From assembly GCA_012799415.1 (NCBI GenBank), contig JAAZLH010000090.1, forward strand, positions 1-64,000: a DNA stretch of 64,000 nucleotides, read 5' to 3'. The notes under the pieces are model-generated. The model had not been told where the DNA came from, made no database searches, and saw only the letters and a program-made list of their open reading frames with translations. This DNA comes from Candidatus Epulonipiscium sp. (GTDB lineage: Bacteria; Bacillota; Clostridia; Lachnospirales; JAAYNZ01). A program made the position numbers and the translations under genes. Positions 60,706 through 64,000 of this stretch are shown here, one piece after another (position 1 is the stretch's first letter; each line of letters opens with the position of its first letter).

Positions 60706-62001
60706 CTAACTCCTGTCTGTAATTAAATAAATACGATTTTGCTTTGAATCTACTTTTAAATGATATTTTATTGCTTGTGCTATACTATCTAGGGAGTATA
60801 ATGGATACTCCCTAGATAGCAGAGGTTCTAGCTGAAAAGTAGAAAATTTCTTCTTAATATAAGGGTTTATAAAAAATTGCTCTGTAACATAAAAAGATCC
60901 ATCCTTTTCATAAATGAAATCATTTACTCGAATCCATTCTTCTTGAAGAAAACCTTTATATTGAACTTCTAGCTCATTTAAAAAATAAGGTGGAAGTATA
61001 AGGTTTTGATAATTGTGAAGAAGTTCATCTTGTTCTGTAACACAAAAGTTTTCTTGGCCAAGGTCAAAGGATTGAATTTCAATATTATTAAAATCCATAT
61101 AATGTACAGCTTTCACTTTTGGATACCTTGTTTTTAAAGAAGTATAAATATCTTTTAATAATCCATTGGCTTGTTCAATATAATATCTATGGTCTACAGT
61201 AGAATAGTGAGAAATTCCTAATTGTGAAATCATTAAAGGCTTTCGATGCTGATACATTAGGTAAAATTCATCTAGGGTAGCTAAAACATCTAGTTTTTTT
61301 TCTTGATTTGAATCAGCTTCTATATATAGGTTTAAGCCAATCCAATCTATATATTCATCTCCTGGATCGTATAGATGGCTTTCATAGATATAGTCAGATG
61401 ATAAACTCCAAATCATACTAATATTGGGGGCCTTTTTTTTAAAAATAGTATATGCTTTTCTAAAAAAATCTTGATATTCAATATGATTACCAAAATAATG
61501 TGAAAAATCAGGATAGAATTGAACAAAGATGGGGACAAAAAACTCACCTAACTCCTCAGCTGTTCCTTCTAATAACTGTTCTTGATAAGGGAAAGCCTTA
61601 GATGGAGGATGAATAATCAGATGAGGCGTTTTCATCTGGGATGCACATTCTAAAATCCAATCTAAGGGAAATGGATCGCCAAGCCTTAAATGCCGAATAT
61701 AAATACCATGAGATTTTTGTGTTCTATTTTCGAAACTTTTGATATCAAATTGAAGATTTTTATTTGATAAAATATAAGCCCCTAAATATGCTCCTTTTCT
61801 TGGCTCATACAAACTAAGAGAATAATCCTTTTGTTCTATCCATAACTCATAAGATGTAAGCGATATCTCTTGTTCTAGAGGAATAACCTCCTCTTCTTTA
61901 GTAATGATAGAAACACTAGGGTTAGATTGTGATAAAGAATAAGCAATGGCAATAGATAGGATTAATATTGTATAGGTAATAAACCACTGTTTTTTTTTCA
62001 T
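60706..62001 (-). CDS. Membrane-anchored GH26-like protein
   Basis: N-terminal TM; GAYLGAYI, PIFVQFYPDFSHYFGN, YDPGDEYIDWIGLNLY, KPLMISQLGIS align by eye to GH26 motifs. Confidence 0.65.
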   Translation of the reverse strand: MKKKQWFITYTILILSIAIAYSLSQSNPSVSIITKEEEVIPLEQEISLTSYELWIEQKDYSLSLYEPRKGAYLGAYILSNKNLQFDIKSFENRTQKSHGIYIRHLRLGDPFPLDWILECASQMKTPHLIIHPPSKAFPYQEQLLEGTAEELGEFFVPIFVQFYPDFSHYFGNHIEYQDFFRKAYTIFKKKAPNISMIWSLSSDYIYESHLYDPGDEYIDWIGLNLYIEADSNQEKKLDVLATLDEFYLMYQHRKPLMISQLGISHYSTVDHRYYIEQANGLLKDIYTSLKTRYPKVKAVHYMDFNNIEIQSFDLGQENFCVTEQDELLHNYQNLILPPYFLNELEVQYKGFLQEEWIRVNDFIYEKDGSFYVTEQFFINPYIKKKFSTFQLEPLLSREYPLYSLDSIAQAIKYHLKVDSKQNRIYLITDRS

Positions 62002-62072
62002 ATATGTACACTCCTTTCATCTAGGATTGTCCACATTTACAGTGTTTTTTATACTATCTATAAAATATATTC

Positions 62073-62615
62073 TTATTCAGCAGCAGAAACTAAATAAGTG
62101 TTTAGTGTTTCTAAATAATGAATATAAGCCCCTCCCCTATTTTCAATTCGATACTCTTGAGGAAAGGCAGCATATGGAATAGACTTTCTTCCACCTTTTT
62201 GAGCTTCATTCCACCAATGTTGTAAGATGTGAAAGGGAAGGAAAAAATATTCATCATAGGATGAAAAATAAACCAATAAAAACGCAACACCTTTATGTTG
62301 CTCGTACTGAGACATAAATTCCATTTGATGTGCATGTACATTTTGAAGGGGGAGATGTTTTTGAGCTGTTTCCTTTGCATCAAAACAAATAGGAATTCCT
62401 TGAACAACTCCTATATAGTCTACTGTACTTTTTTGTTCGAAATACGCTAGGGTTATCGTACGATTTTCCTCATTTATTTTTACTGGTTTAATAGATGTTG
62501 GAATTTTTTGAACGATGGCTAATCCTCTAGATATATAGAGATCATTAGTAAGGTTAATCAATTCTTCTAGAGTGCTACCGCGTAGACCCCGGCTGTTCCA
62601 ATAGCCCATTGTCAT
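62073..62615 (-). CDS. recU: Holliday junction resolvase RecU
   Basis: NSRGLRGSTLEELINLTNDLY; VDYIGVVQGIPICFDAKETA; HQMEFM. Confidence 0.9.
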   Translation of the reverse strand: MTMGYWNSRGLRGSTLEELINLTNDLYISRGLAIVQKIPTSIKPVKINEENRTITLAYFEQKSTVDYIGVVQGIPICFDAKETAQKHLPLQNVHAHQMEFMSQYEQHKGVAFLLVYFSSYDEYFFLPFHILQHWWNEAQKGGRKSIPYAAFPQEYRIENRGGAYIHYLETLNTYLVSAAE

Positions 62616-62645
62616 TACCTCCTATGTTTTAGCCTAATAGCATAT

Positions 62646-63662
62646 TTAATCTTCAATTTTTTGTAGTGTCCAGCGTGCTGTTTTTTGTAGTGTTACATTG
62701 GGGTGTTGTAAAAAAGATTGTACCAAAGGGACTAAATGAGAATTAGGGTTATTAGCTAACGCAATTAGGGCATTTCTCTGCAAAATAGGTTTCCCTCTCC
62801 AGGCAGATGCAGTTGATCCATATATTTCATTAAAAGTTTTATTACTCATTGTCAGTATTTGTTCTAAGTCTGGATAAGCAGAAGTCTCTAGGGGATAAAA
62901 ATAACTTTTGTCTTGAAAAGGAATTTGTTGATTATAGGGACAAATACTTTGGCAAAGATCACATCCGTATAGCTGTCTTCCCATTTTCCCTCTTAGGATA
63001 GGACTGATTTCTTCTTTGGTCTGTGTTAAATAAGAAATACACTTTTTTGCATTCATTTCATAGTCTTTGCAAAGAGCATTAGTCGGACAAACTTTTTGAC
63101 AAAGATCACAGGTTTCACAATAAGATTCATAACAAGGATAATCTGGTTCAATCTCTATATCTGTAATTAGATATCCAATAAAAAACCATGACCCAAGAAT
63201 AGGTGAAATAACAGAGCAGTTTTTCCCCTGCCAACCTAACCCAGCACGCTTAGCTACCTCACGATCTATTAAAGGGCCTGTATCCACAAATGCTTTGTAA
63301 TCTCCACCTAGGTTTTTTTGTAAATAATCACTTAATTGGTTTAACTTGTTTTTTAAAACAGCATGGTAATCTAGTCCCCAAGCTGCCTTAGAAAGTTTAC
63401 CATAGGGTCGATCAGGTACTTCTTCATGCCAATTTACATGGTACCCTTCGCCTACAGCAATAATTGTTTTGGCATTTGGGAAGGTATAACAAGGGTCAAT
63501 TCTTTTTTTAATATCCTTTTCTTCAAAGCCGCTTAAATAACCTTTTTTTTGTCTATTTAGTAAGGTTTCTTCAATATAAGAAAAAGGTGCTGCAGAAGTA
63601 AATCCAATAATATCAATTTTAAACTCTTTACTTTTTTGAATACATAGTTCTTTTATATTCAT
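62646..63662 (-). CDS. queG: Epoxyqueuosine reductase
   Basis: YHAVLKNKL, FVDTGPLIDREVAKRAGLGWQGKNC, CETCDLCQKVCPTNAL, CDLCQSICPYN. Confidence 0.95.
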   Translation of the reverse strand: MNIKELCIQKSKEFKIDIIGFTSAAPFSYIEETLLNRQKKGYLSGFEEKDIKKRIDPCYTFPNAKTIIAVGEGYHVNWHEEVPDRPYGKLSKAAWGLDYHAVLKNKLNQLSDYLQKNLGGDYKAFVDTGPLIDREVAKRAGLGWQGKNCSVISPILGSWFFIGYLITDIEIEPDYPCYESYCETCDLCQKVCPTNALCKDYEMNAKKCISYLTQTKEEISPILRGKMGRQLYGCDLCQSICPYNQQIPFQDKSYFYPLETSAYPDLEQILTMSNKTFNEIYGSTASAWRGKPILQRNALIALANNPNSHLVPLVQSFLQHPNVTLQKTARWTLQKIED

Positions 63663-63765
63663 TTTGTATCACCTTTTGTTATTATACAGGATTTCACTGA
63701 CTTTATCTATTAAATTTATTGATTTTATATGGAAAAAAGATTATACTAAAGATAGGTGATGTAAA

Positions 63766-64000
63766 ATGATGGATATTATAAAAAGCAAATTAAATCAATA
63801 TCAAGAATGGATAAAAGAAGAGATCAACTACTTCTCTTTATCTACTCAAGAACAAGCTTTATTTTTAGAAAACAAAAAAAGATATCGCCGAGCTAGAGAT
63901 AAATATGTACAATTGAATAATTGGCCTAAAGCTATTGAAATTAGCAAGCTGTTGGAGGATTATGAAAATATATTTAATTATCAAGTAAAGAATGAAGAAT
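63766..64000 (+). CDS. Unidentified protein, truncated by window end (MMDIIKSKLNQYQEWIKEEINYFSLSTQEQALFLENKKRYRRARDKYV...)
   Basis: Open frame to the window edge with GGTGAT upstream; not in the supplied ORF track. Confidence 0.6.
   Translation, partial: MMDIIKSKLNQYQEWIKEEINYFSLSTQEQALFLENKKRYRRARDKYVQLNNWPKAIEISKLLEDYENIFNYQVKNEE

Noticed and set aside
1-64000. CRISPR arrays, rRNA, tRNA, T-box leaders, prophage
   Set aside because: Read for repeat-spacer periodicity, T-box core sequence and structural genes; none recognised, though a tRNAscan/cmsearch run would be more sensitive.

Overview
A 64-kb window of a low-GC Firmicute (Clostridia-like) chromosome. It is mostly ordinary, compact housekeeping DNA with a few unusual loci. 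Contents from left to right: (1) the edge of an IS element (1-108); (2) a three-gene polyamine operon, speD / arginine decarboxylase fused in frame to spermidine synthase / speB; (3) a DUF1538 membrane protein plus P-II protein, preceded by an unusual G-rich structured leader; (4) a locus resembling Listeria-type flavin-based extracellular electron transfer: NDH-2 with a DoxX-like tail, FMN lipoprotein, ApbE, EetA-like NusG-II protein, EetB-like Gx transporter and polyprenyl synthase; (5) nadE, mgsA, lexA divergent from a YneA-like gene, and a tyrosine recombinase; (6) ttcA and a CoA-disulfide reductase-like gene; (7) the miaB-ylbF-mutS-mutL-miaA-hfq-ynbB cluster; (8) a minimal fucI/fucU/LacI locus with matching operators; (9) livKHMGF; (10) a hisZGDCBAF(IE) operon lacking hisH; (11) mutY, a GH26-like protein without the expected catalytic glutamates, recU and queG. 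I recognised no rRNA, tRNA or CRISPR array. All family calls come from reading motifs; no database search was run.
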